A DNA stretch of 25,720 bases from a virus, in the IMG/VR virus record IMGVR_UViG_3300022837_000082, positions 1 through 25,720 of that record. One strand, written 5' to 3'. Below, one piece after another: positions 7,288 through 15,604 of the stretch. The notes beneath the pieces were generated by a model that saw only the letters and a program-made list of their open reading frames with translations, did not search any database and had not been told where the DNA came from. The position numbers were made by a program, and so were the translations under genes. Within the stretch, counting starts at the first letter, position 1, and the number at the start of each line of letters is the position of its first letter.

Positions 7288-9153
7288 ATGAACATGTACA
7301 GCCCACTAGGGGGGATGACCGGCTACACCCCAGCGTCCGATGCGGCGCAGACTCAGCAGATGCAGCAGATGGCTCAGACGCAGACGACCATGGCGCAAGC
7401 CGAGGCAGCTCGTTTGTTGCGCATGCGCCAAGACCAAGCGCGCAATCGTCCGCTCGACACGGCTACGCCCGCTTTCGGTGGCAACGCAGCAGGTCCGGTC
7501 ATGGCTGCGTCAACCCCCGCTCCTCCTGCTGCTGCTGCGCCTGTTGCTGCACCCGTTTCTGGCAACACAGAACAGCCGGTGCTTCCTGACCAGAAAATCG
7601 TCAACCGCAACCTATTCAACCGCCCACCCAAAGGGCGAGCAGCACGTGGTGGCATGACGGCGCAAGAAGCGCAGGCTGCGCGTGACCAAGTCCTATTGGC
7701 GAAGCCGTTCTTGGCGTTCAACGACGTAGTGCAGGCTCCTATGGCGGCTGCCCTTAACGCTTATGGTGAGCTCGGTGCGGGTATGTACAACCTCGGAGGG
7801 CGCGCTATAAACGCTTTGACTGGCAAGCCGCTGGTAGAGACGGACAAGCAGAGCCCAATCAAGTTTGGTATTACCCCTTTCTTCGACGCCGCGCGTCGTC
7901 GCGAGGCAGAGATTGACAATGCACGTGGCTTGCCTCGTGGGGAATATCAGAGCCCCTACACCGACGAGCAGCGCGCGCGTCTGGCAGAGCTGCGCAAAGT
8001 GGCTCCTGCCCCCCCTGCTGCGACTCAGGCTCAGGCTCAGGCTCCGAACTTTGAATCGCTGGCGGCGGCGGTTATGCAGGTGGAGAGCGGTGGCAACCCC
8101 AACGCCATAAGCCCTAAAGGCGCGGTCGGCACAATGCAGACCATGCCCGGCACGCTTAGCGACCCGGGCTTTGGCGTTACACCTGCGAGAGACAACTCCC
8201 CTGCAGAGCAAGAGCGCGTCGGTCGCGACTACTTGCAGGCAATGATCGCTAAGTACGGCAACGTAGAGCACGCCCTAGTCGCGTACAACTGGGGCCCGAC
8301 GAACGCAACTAAGTGGATAAAAGCGGGTGCAGACCCAGCGGCTCTGCCCAAAGAAACACGCGAGTATGTGCCAAAGGTCATGTCGCAGCTTGGCGGCGCC
8401 TCGCCGCAAGTGGCACCGGCCCCCGTGCAAGCGGAAACTCCTGTTAACGGTGCAGCTGCGCCTGCTACTCCAGCCCGTACTTTTTCACCTGAAGAAGTAG
8501 CGCAATTTGGTGTACAGACGCAGCAGTCTGTACGTGCCGCACAGATGCGAATTAGCGAACTGGCGAACAGCGCTAAGTACGCCGTCACGTACCAAGAGCG
8601 CAACTCTATCCAGAAACAAGTCGATGACTTGCGGTATGGTATGTACGACGCGCAGCTCAAGGACGTGGCTTTACGTGCAGGTACCGGCGACCAGACCGCG
8701 TTGGCACAGCTCGCGCAAGAAGCAGGTATCCCCTACGCACAGACCGAGAATGGGGTGGTGCCCGTCATGATGGGCCCCGATGGCCAGTGGCGCGCAAGTG
8801 GCGCGCCGATGCCCCTACAGACTTTTGCCAATCGTGCGTACGCCGAAGCAAACGGTGCAGCTGCCAAGCAGCGCGCCGCCGCGCAGAAAACGCAGACGGA
8901 ACTGCAAGCCGACATCTTGATCGAGCGCGAAAAAGGCACACAAGCCCTGCGCAAAGTGCAGATGGAAGGCGAGGCCGCGTTGCAAAAGCTCTACGCAGAA
9001 GGGCAGCTACCCAAAGACTGGAAAGTGTCACGCGACCCCTTAGGTGGCCCCGTTATTGTTACGAACAGCCAAGGCGTGTTCCGCGTTGACGAGCCGACTA
9101 CAGACCCGGGCACCGGAATCCCCATGGGCGGCGGGCTTGTGCGAATTCAGTAG
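7288..9153 (+). CDS. Virion protein with lytic transglycosylase (SLT) domain
   Basis: This 621-residue protein carries a soluble lytic transglycosylase domain at about residues 250-345. The catalytic Glu is E266 in MQVESGGNPNAIS, followed by GAVGTMQTMPGT, then a long gap to ALVAYNWGP. These are the classic SLT motifs of enzymes that cut the glycan backbone of peptidoglycan. In T7 the equivalent activity lies in the ejected protein gp16 and opens the wall for DNA entry, so an entry role rather than lysis is likely. The N-terminal 245 residues are Gln/Ala/Pro-rich with a PAPPAAAAPVAAP linker; the C-terminal half is mostly helical and Gln/Ala-rich. An AAGGA lies before the start, 13 bases after the previous stop. 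A 59-base gap follows the gene. Confidence 0.88.
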   Translation: MNMYSPLGGMTGYTPASDAAQTQQMQQMAQTQTTMAQAEAARLLRMRQDQARNRPLDTATPAFGGNAAGPVMAASTPAPPAAAAPVAAPVSGNTEQPVLPDQKIVNRNLFNRPPKGRAARGGMTAQEAQAARDQVLLAKPFLAFNDVVQAPMAAALNAYGELGAGMYNLGGRAINALTGKPLVETDKQSPIKFGITPFFDAARRREAEIDNARGLPRGEYQSPYTDEQRARLAELRKVAPAPPAATQAQAQAPNFESLAAAVMQVESGGNPNAISPKGAVGTMQTMPGTLSDPGFGVTPARDNSPAEQERVGRDYLQAMIAKYGNVEHALVAYNWGPTNATKWIKAGADPAALPKETREYVPKVMSQLGGASPQVAPAPVQAETPVNGAAAPATPARTFSPEEVAQFGVQTQQSVRAAQMRISELANSAKYAVTYQERNSIQKQVDDLRYGMYDAQLKDVALRAGTGDQTALAQLAQEAGIPYAQTENGVVPVMMGPDGQWRASGAPMPLQTFANRAYAEANGAAAKQRAAAQKTQTELQADILIEREKGTQALRKVQMEGEAALQKLYAEGQLPKDWKVSRDPLGGPVIVTNSQGVFRVDEPTTDPGTGIPMGGGLVRIQ

Positions 9154-9179
9154 GTCTAGTAAACAACGGGTCTGCGAGG

Positions 9180-9213
9180 TAGAATAGTCTTAGATTAAAT
9201 TGGGGCTATTCTA
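9180..9213 (+). promoter_or_regulatory. Perfect inverted repeat around the ribosome binding site of the giant virion gene
   Basis: TAGAATAG at 9180-9187 is perfectly complementary to CTATTCTA at 9206-9213, leaving an 18-base loop. The loop ends in GGGG (9202-9205), the only Shine-Dalgarno-like bases, and the right arm includes the A of the ATG. A folded mRNA would hide the start codon. TAGAAT (9180-9185) also resembles a -10 box, but no -35 is visible at the right distance. The stem is AT-rich and weak, so the effect, if any, may be modest. Confidence 0.4.
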
Positions 9214-12200
9214 TGAAGAACATATTCGACACGAACTCGACTGCGGACGAGGCTGTGTTTGGTGGTGAGCCTGCGGCACGCGCTGTGGGCCTGCCTACTG
9301 CGCAACCTTTGCCGGGCACGCTCGCGCCGGGTGGCTCCAATGATACCGGACGCGCCCTACTCGAGCAGTACCAAGCGCAGACCGACGCTATGGCGCAGCA
9401 GCGCACAGCCCCTGCCGAATCAGCGGGCTCGTATGTCGGCTTTAACCCCGACACAAAACAGGTATTTAGCGCAGGCAAAGTCTTTGCGCTCGACCTGAAC
9501 GAAGGCGTCAAGAACGCCTCGTTGCTTGACCAGAACAACGACGAGCTGCCCGCAGGATTTCGCCGTGTTGCTAGCTCTGACATAAAGGGCTACCTGCAGC
9601 GGGAGTATGACAACCTCGGCATGGTCGACTCGATGCAGCGTCGTGTGGGGCAAGCAGCCGCCAACTACGGAAGCACACTACAAGACATAGGTGCGGAATC
9701 TGCCGGTGCTTTTTTACAGAGCGCTGGTAACGCGCAAGCGGCGCGCAATCCAAGCAAGATTAACACTGCTGCAGACATTATCGACAAGCCCGGTACTACG
9801 ATATCCGAAGCCGTTGGTGAGCTGGGGTATGACATCCCGGTCGCAATCGGCACCACGGCCCTCGGCGCAGCAGCAGGCGCTAAGGTAGGCGCCGCGTTTG
9901 CCCCAGTCACGGGCGGCCTGAGTATTCCACTTGGCGCCGTGTTGGGCGGCCTTACCGCTCGTTTTCTGCCTACGTTGTTCGAGACCTATGGTAGTGTGCG
10001 AACCGAGCAGCGTGCCAAGGGCATCGACGCCAAAGGCGCAGCGCTCGCAGCAGGTACTGGTTCCGCCGCTCTTGAGGCGCTGTTTGGTCCAGAGGCCCGC
10101 CTAGGCACGGCTGTCGCAAAGAAAACTGCCCAGCTAGCTGGCAAAGAGTTTTTAGAAAAAGGTGCCGCCAAAAGCGCTCGCGACTTGCTGACCCAAGGGC
10201 AGTTTAAGCGCGGAGCTACAAGGGCAGCCCGCGACTTCGGCCTCGAAGGTGGTACAGAGGTCGTGCAAACCGGCATGGAGCGTCTGGGCGCGTTCGACGA
10301 CCTGACATCTGCTGATGCACTAGACGAGTTTGCGATTGCTGGCGTAAAAGGCGGCATCGGTGGCGCAGCCGCTAGCCCGCTTGCATCGTACGCCGAGTTC
10401 CGCGACGCAAAGAACTTCGTAGAGAGCCTGCAAGCCGACATGGCTTTGGCCGCTGACACTACAGTGCCCAGTGCAGTCCGCCTGCAGTCGGCCAGACGCG
10501 TGCAAGATGTGTTGCGTGGCTCTTCTGAAGACCCGCAGTTTAACCAGCAGCTTGGCGAGTTCCGCCAAAAGCTGGGGTTCATCGACACAGAGATAACGCG
10601 TCTCGCAACACAGCAAGCACTTGCCGACGGCACGCCTGTCAACCTGATGGACACCGCCCCGCAAGGAGATATGTTCAACCGTGTCACAGAATCTGTGCCG
10701 GAGGCAGCCCCTGAAGAAACTGGCGTGCCAATACAGCAGACAGACCCCAACCAAGGCAGTTTGTTCGACGAGACCGGTACACCAACATACTCCGCTGACC
10801 CCAGCTTCACAATGACGCAGGGCGAAGCCGATGCGTCGTTCCAAGGCCCTACGCTGGATACGCCGCAGGCACGTTTTGCAGTACAGGGCGCAAACCTAAA
10901 CGACCAGCTGTCTGGTCTGGGTGCTTTACCAACAAACCCTGTTCAGGTGGGCGGTGTTACAGGAGCGCTAACCCCCTTACAGCGCGGCGCGCTGCAGCCC
11001 CCTGCACGGCCTGCGCCACCTGCTTCCCCCGCTATTGGCGGGCTGGATTTCGGCGCGCTAGCCGCTGAGATGGACGCCATCGTGCCGCCAGCCCTAGTTC
11101 TTCCTACACCCAGCGCAGCCGTTGAGCAGGCAGCGTTTGGTCGACAGCTCTCCTCGGGTGGTCCCTCTCCTGCCACCCTTTCATCCCCCGCAGCTCAGGC
11201 TGCTGGGGGTGTTTTTTCTGCCCAACAAGTAGCTGACGACCTTGGCCTGAACGAGCTAGAGTCGCGCGTTGCGTCGCAGCCCGGCGCAGTAACCGGCAAA
11301 ATTGCAGCGACCCAGAGAACGCTAAAGGGCGCTCGCGACCTGCTCCTGAACCCTGATGCAAACGCACAGGTCGAGGGCGATGCCGTGGCTACAAACATTG
11401 CCCGTGCCGCCCGTGCTTACGCCAAAGCATATAGCGAGTTCGAGAACGCGTTCGGCAACATCCAGCGATTCGCAGACCCCCTAAAGGGTGAGGCTACCAG
11501 CGCCGCCGCCGAGCGCGCGAACCGCACGGTGACCCGTGCCGAGACCGCTGCCGCAACAGCGCGTCAAGCGCTAGCGGATTTGGGTGCTGCCGCTGGCAAC
11601 AGCCCGCAGGACGTGCAGGCACTGGTAAAACTAATTAAAGACGCTGTGCAGCCAATGGTTGCGGGTGTCAATGTGTCCGCGCTTTCCCCTGCCGACAAGC
11701 AGATGTACGACGCGTACAAGCGCCTCGACACAGCGTTTGGCCGTGGCTGGACTGCTGCCAAGCAGGACCAGTTTTTGGGGGCCACAGACTTGTTCGTGTC
11801 CCGCGCGACTGATACACGCCCATCAAGAGAGGCCGCTGAGCAAGGTCTGGCCCCTCAGCTTGTCCGCGCTGCTACCGACGGCTACGGCAACCCAAACGAG
11901 ACGGCGGGCCCTGCGGATATCTACAAGGGCTTCTTGGGTGTATTGCAGTACATCCGCCACCACGGCACTGGCTACGACAAAGCCTTGGCCCGCGCCATTC
12001 GCGAGTCTATGCTGGGCAGTCCAGAGAGCAAAGAAGCGCGCGTCGAAGCTAAGAAGAACGTAAACTTACCCAAGGTCAAGTTCTCTCAGGGCGGCAAATC
12101 GCGCTTTGACCCCAAGACAAACACCGTGTACATCCGCGAGACGGATAGCCCATCCGTTGTGCTGCACGAGGCACTGCACGCGGCGCTTCAGCACTTCGTG

Positions 12201-15200
12201 TACGCCAACCCTAACGACCCTATCGTCGTCGAGCTAAAGAAGTCTGTAAAAGCAATCATTGGGTACAAGGGCGGCTTGGGCGACAAAGCCAACCAAGTGC
12301 AGCAGCTACTCAAGAACCTTGTGCAAGAGGGCAACGAGCTAGACGCAGTGCTAGAGCTGATGTCTTACGGCAACACGCTAAACGAGTTCCGCAAAGCACT
12401 GGACGGCATCCCGACCAAGGGCACACCCAAGACGTTCTACACTGCCGTCAAAGACGTGTGGACCTACACCATGGCGCTTATCCGCCGACTGACCGGCGCC
12501 AAGAACAACACCGAGGCGGCGAACGTCATTAACCGCACGTGGGAGTTGCTTGCCAAGTCTGGCGAAGCCCCTGTAGGCGGCAAGCGTGCACGCGTAGGCA
12601 ACGTCTTGAACGTCGAAGTTATGGGCGGCATGAACCCCGTAACCGCTCCGCAGGCTGACCTACTGCAGCGCCCCGGTGCTTCTTTGCCTAGCGGTGCGGA
12701 TGTTGCTCGCTTTAACAAGCGTGTCCTGCCCACCATGGTCAGCAGCAAAGTTCTGTTCGACTTGCTAGGCTGGGGTCGTTTATCGGGTGCTCTCACAAAG
12801 CAGACGGAGAAGCTGGCCAACTTCGTGCGTGAGGACTTCCCCGGCGTGGCCAAGTGGGTCACATACCTGCACGCGCAGTTCAACGTCCCACACGAACTAC
12901 GCAACACGTTCCAGCGGTTTAAGAACGACAAGCAAGCTGGCTATAAAGTGGCTGAGCGTCTGGCAAACTTTATCCAGTACCAGCCAGCTGACAAAGTTAC
13001 AGGTCTGTTTGCCTACCTAGACGGCAACAAGAGTGCCCTAAAAGACGACGTAGCTATGCGTGAGCTGGCCGACGACGTTAAGGCGTGGCGCGACTTCTAC
13101 GTGCAAGAGTTGGGCGACACCAAAGCCAAAGAGTTCTTTTCACGCGGCAAGTTTTCTGAGACGATGCTGTTTGTCACGAAACGCAGCCAAGTAGCTGGCT
13201 CTGGCTTCGGCGTGCGCAAGCTAAGCACGCTGCTAGGGCAGAAGAGCCGCACAGAGGAGACACTTGAAGAGGGCTGGCTAAACCTAGACAACAACGGCGA
13301 CCCGGTTCTAGACGACCAGCGCTTCCTGCAAGTCCTGCAGCTAGTTAACGGCGTGCAAGTCCCCGCTGGTTTTATTGCGGAGTCCAAGTTTGCCGCTAAC
13401 GGCGCCCCCGCAGGGTTTACAGTTGACCCGACGTACCTCTGGTACCACACCAGCAAGGGTAAGGGTGGACACCGCTTTGTCGCCAACATGACAGCGAAGC
13501 AGGCACTCGCCGAAAACAAAGCGGAGGACTTGGCCAACGCGCTACGCAACACCATGTCAGCGCTTTCCAGCACATATGCGGCGAAACACTTCTCGGACAG
13601 CATCGCCAACTATGGTGCTGGGGAAGACGGCGTGCGGGACGCTACCTCAGTGGTGTTTGACAGCATTGAGCAGGCAAACAAGGTGTTGGGCATCAAGATC
13701 AACCCGGACACCGTCATAACCGGCGACTCCGACGACGCTCGCTCCAAGGCCATCGGCCACGCGTACCGCAATGCTAGGCAGTGGATTCGGGTGCCTAAGG
13801 GCGGCACGTACGGCGCCATGGCAGGCAAGATTGTAAAGGCGTCTGTGTGGTCGGCCATGACGGACATGAGTGACCGCAAGCCAGTTATCGAGCTGCGCCC
13901 TGCCAACACTGCAATGCGCTGGTTTAAGAAGTCTAAGACTATCTACAACCCCGGCACCCACCTGACCAACGTCGCGACTAACGTGACGCTGTCCATGATG
14001 CACGACATACCGTTCGGAACCGTGCTGGCTGCGGGCAAGATGTTTGTGCAGTACGAGACCTCCCCCAACGCGATGTCTGCGCAGGACCGGGCGCTTGTTC
14101 GTGCGTTCATGAACTCTAACGCGATGCTGGGTGACTTCTCGAGCACTGAGGTCAAAGAAGCCATCTCTAACGCGATGCTGCTGTCGCTTAACGACAAGGA
14201 CGGCAAAGCTGTAGACCCCAACAGCACCATGGGCCGTGTGTCCGCGTTCATGCAGATGGAGAAAAACAAGGCGCAGGCCATAAGCGCGCTCTCGAAAACC
14301 AAGAAGTTTGCCGGGCACGCTGACAACATCGTCACAGAAATATACTCCGCAGAAGACAACATCTTCCGTCTAGCTATGTTCTTGAAGACGGCGGCGGATA
14401 TCTCTGCGCAGACTGGCAAGGCACCAACTCAGGCGGACTTGGAGCAGGCAGGTAACATCGCCCGTGCGGCGTTCCTCGACTACGACATCGACGCCAAGGC
14501 CGTGCGAATTGCACGCCAAACGGTACTGCCGTTTGTGTCTTGGGCGTACGCGGTCACCCCCCTGATTGGCCGCATGGCTGTGCACCAGCCTTGGAAGATC
14601 GCCAATGTCTTGCTTGCATATACTGTCATGGAACACATCCTCCAAGAGATAGGCGGCGGAGACGACGAGGACGAGCGCTTGCGCAGCGTTGCGCCAGAGT
14701 ACATCCGAGAGCGCATGTTTGGTGGCTTTGGTCCTTTCATGCACGTGCGTCTACCTTTCTTGGGTGACGACAAGAACCCTGTCTACTACCGCTTGGGTGA
14801 CTACATCCCAATGGCTTCACTGGCCCGTGGGCAGGGACCAAACGCCTTTATGGGTATCGATTGGTGGCCATCGTTTGCATCACCTACTGGCCCGTTCGTG
14901 TCTACCATCCTAGCGCTGGTTGGTGGCGTCGACCCGTTCATGGGTAAGCCGCTGAGTCCGCCGACCGACACGGCATGGGAGAAGTTCGTAGACCGCGCCA
15001 AGTATATGGGCGGGCAGTTCACGCCCAACATCCCGCTGGTTAACCCGACCACATGGTCCAAGGTAGACGAGATCGTCAAGGGGCGAAGTGACCGCAGTGA
15101 AAACTACGGTGCGTTGCAGATGGCGCGCTACGCGGGCCTCAAGATGTATGACTACAATGTCGATCAGGCAGTCGTCGCGCAGGGGCGCGCGTACAAAGCA

Positions 15201-15350
15201 ATCATGGGCGAGTACCAGCGCGAGATCGGAACTCTGCGCCGCGCTGAGGCAAGGTTTGAGAATCCAGACTGGGAAGCGTTCCGCACGAAGCAAGATGAGC
15301 TGCTGGTGCGCATGCGCGAGGAACTGAAAAAACTTAAAGGAGAAGAGTGA
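9213..15350 (+). CDS. Giant polyvalent ejection protein with embedded zinc metallopeptidase domain
   Basis: This 2045-residue protein is by far the largest here and directly follows the transglycosylase protein, the place of large ejected internal virion proteins. Residues about 200-255 form a hydrophobic Gly/Ala-rich stretch that could insert into membrane. Residues about 480-680 are Pro/Ala-rich linker, and about 755-850 helical. A gluzincin-like peptidase domain is visible: H985-E-A-L-H989 (HEXXH), with E1048 in AVLELMSYGN as probable third ligand followed by NEFRKAL. Near residues 1573-1600 (KSKTIYNPGTHLTNV) and 1754-1810 (LPFVSWAY) it resembles the LPD38 region of phage polyvalent proteins, from memory. 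The C-terminus is a charged helix. The domain mix suggests delivery into the host with peptidase activity there, or self-processing. The substrate is unknown. Confidence 0.8.
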   Translation: MKNIFDTNSTADEAVFGGEPAARAVGLPTAQPLPGTLAPGGSNDTGRALLEQYQAQTDAMAQQRTAPAESAGSYVGFNPDTKQVFSAGKVFALDLNEGVKNASLLDQNNDELPAGFRRVASSDIKGYLQREYDNLGMVDSMQRRVGQAAANYGSTLQDIGAESAGAFLQSAGNAQAARNPSKINTAADIIDKPGTTISEAVGELGYDIPVAIGTTALGAAAGAKVGAAFAPVTGGLSIPLGAVLGGLTARFLPTLFETYGSVRTEQRAKGIDAKGAALAAGTGSAALEALFGPEARLGTAVAKKTAQLAGKEFLEKGAAKSARDLLTQGQFKRGATRAARDFGLEGGTEVVQTGMERLGAFDDLTSADALDEFAIAGVKGGIGGAAASPLASYAEFRDAKNFVESLQADMALAADTTVPSAVRLQSARRVQDVLRGSSEDPQFNQQLGEFRQKLGFIDTEITRLATQQALADGTPVNLMDTAPQGDMFNRVTESVPEAAPEETGVPIQQTDPNQGSLFDETGTPTYSADPSFTMTQGEADASFQGPTLDTPQARFAVQGANLNDQLSGLGALPTNPVQVGGVTGALTPLQRGALQPPARPAPPASPAIGGLDFGALAAEMDAIVPPALVLPTPSAAVEQAAFGRQLSSGGPSPATLSSPAAQAAGGVFSAQQVADDLGLNELESRVASQPGAVTGKIAATQRTLKGARDLLLNPDANAQVEGDAVATNIARAARAYAKAYSEFENAFGNIQRFADPLKGEATSAAAERANRTVTRAETAAATARQALADLGAAAGNSPQDVQALVKLIKDAVQPMVAGVNVSALSPADKQMYDAYKRLDTAFGRGWTAAKQDQFLGATDLFVSRATDTRPSREAAEQGLAPQLVRAATDGYGNPNETAGPADIYKGFLGVLQYIRHHGTGYDKALARAIRESMLGSPESKEARVEAKKNVNLPKVKFSQGGKSRFDPKTNTVYIRETDSPSVVLHEALHAALQHFVYANPNDPIVVELKKSVKAIIGYKGGLGDKANQVQQLLKNLVQEGNELDAVLELMSYGNTLNEFRKALDGIPTKGTPKTFYTAVKDVWTYTMALIRRLTGAKNNTEAANVINRTWELLAKSGEAPVGGKRARVGNVLNVEVMGGMNPVTAPQADLLQRPGASLPSGADVARFNKRVLPTMVSSKVLFDLLGWGRLSGALTKQTEKLANFVREDFPGVAKWVTYLHAQFNVPHELRNTFQRFKNDKQAGYKVAERLANFIQYQPADKVTGLFAYLDGNKSALKDDVAMRELADDVKAWRDFYVQELGDTKAKEFFSRGKFSETMLFVTKRSQVAGSGFGVRKLSTLLGQKSRTEETLEEGWLNLDNNGDPVLDDQRFLQVLQLVNGVQVPAGFIAESKFAANGAPAGFTVDPTYLWYHTSKGKGGHRFVANMTAKQALAENKAEDLANALRNTMSALSSTYAAKHFSDSIANYGAGEDGVRDATSVVFDSIEQANKVLGIKINPDTVITGDSDDARSKAIGHAYRNARQWIRVPKGGTYGAMAGKIVKASVWSAMTDMSDRKPVIELRPANTAMRWFKKSKTIYNPGTHLTNVATNVTLSMMHDIPFGTVLAAGKMFVQYETSPNAMSAQDRALVRAFMNSNAMLGDFSSTEVKEAISNAMLLSLNDKDGKAVDPNSTMGRVSAFMQMEKNKAQAISALSKTKKFAGHADNIVTEIYSAEDNIFRLAMFLKTAADISAQTGKAPTQADLEQAGNIARAAFLDYDIDAKAVRIARQTVLPFVSWAYAVTPLIGRMAVHQPWKIANVLLAYTVMEHILQEIGGGDDEDERLRSVAPEYIRERMFGGFGPFMHVRLPFLGDDKNPVYYRLGDYIPMASLARGQGPNAFMGIDWWPSFASPTGPFVSTILALVGGVDPFMGKPLSPPTDTAWEKFVDRAKYMGGQFTPNIPLVNPTTWSKVDEIVKGRSDRSENYGALQMARYAGLKMYDYNVDQAVVAQGRAYKAIMGEYQREIGTLRRAEARFENPDWEAFRTKQDELLVRMREELKKLKGEE

Positions 15351-15604
15351 TGACTACCCGAAACTACAAAAGCGAGTACGCAAACTACCAAGGCTCGGAA
15401 GAGCAGAAGAAGAAGCGTGCGATGCGTAACGCTGCAAGAGCAGAAGCCACAAAAAAAGGGCTAGTGACCAAGGGCGACGGAAAAGATGTCGACCATAAAA
15501 AGCCACTAGCCAAGGGGGGCACTAACTCTAGCGGGAACCTGCGTGTGGTTCCCGCCTCAAAAAATCGGTCGTTCGCTAGGACGAAGACCGCTGGTATGCG
15601 CTAA
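15350..15604 (+). CDS. Small HNH endonuclease-like protein
   Basis: This 84-residue protein has a basic helical N-terminus (residues 17-42) and a compact HNH-like core: D46-V-D-H49-K-K-P-L, then N63-L-R-V, then K-N72-R. Small stand-alone HNH proteins of this form are common in phages and may nick DNA during packaging or replication; some are homing endonucleases. The start is ATG at 15350, sharing TGATG with the stop of the giant gene, with AAAGGAG at 15336-15342 at ideal spacing; a GTG at 15347 is possible but worse spaced. The TAA stop overlaps by two bases the stop of the converging primase gene. It is the last gene of the plus-strand arm. Confidence 0.82.
   Translation: MTTRNYKSEYANYQGSEEQKKKRAMRNAARAEATKKGLVTKGDGKDVDHKKPLAKGGTNSSGNLRVVPASKNRSFARTKTAGMR
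15531..15555. repeat. Perfect 9-base inverted repeat near the convergent gene ends
   Basis: GCGGGAACC at 15531-15539 pairs with GGTTCCCGC at 15547-15555 across a 7-base loop. It lies inside the HNH gene, about 45 bases from the overlapping stops. An A-run (15559-15564) follows on the plus strand; read from the minus strand the T-run precedes the stem, so neither orientation is a standard intrinsic terminator. It could pause polymerase or protect mRNA 3' ends where the two arms meet. Confidence 0.55.

Noticed and set aside
9986-10810. Long minus-strand frame of 274 codons
   Set aside because: It is antisense to the giant virion gene, is rich in Ser, Ala and Arg as expected of a GC-rich shadow, and has no ribosome binding site or recognisable domain.
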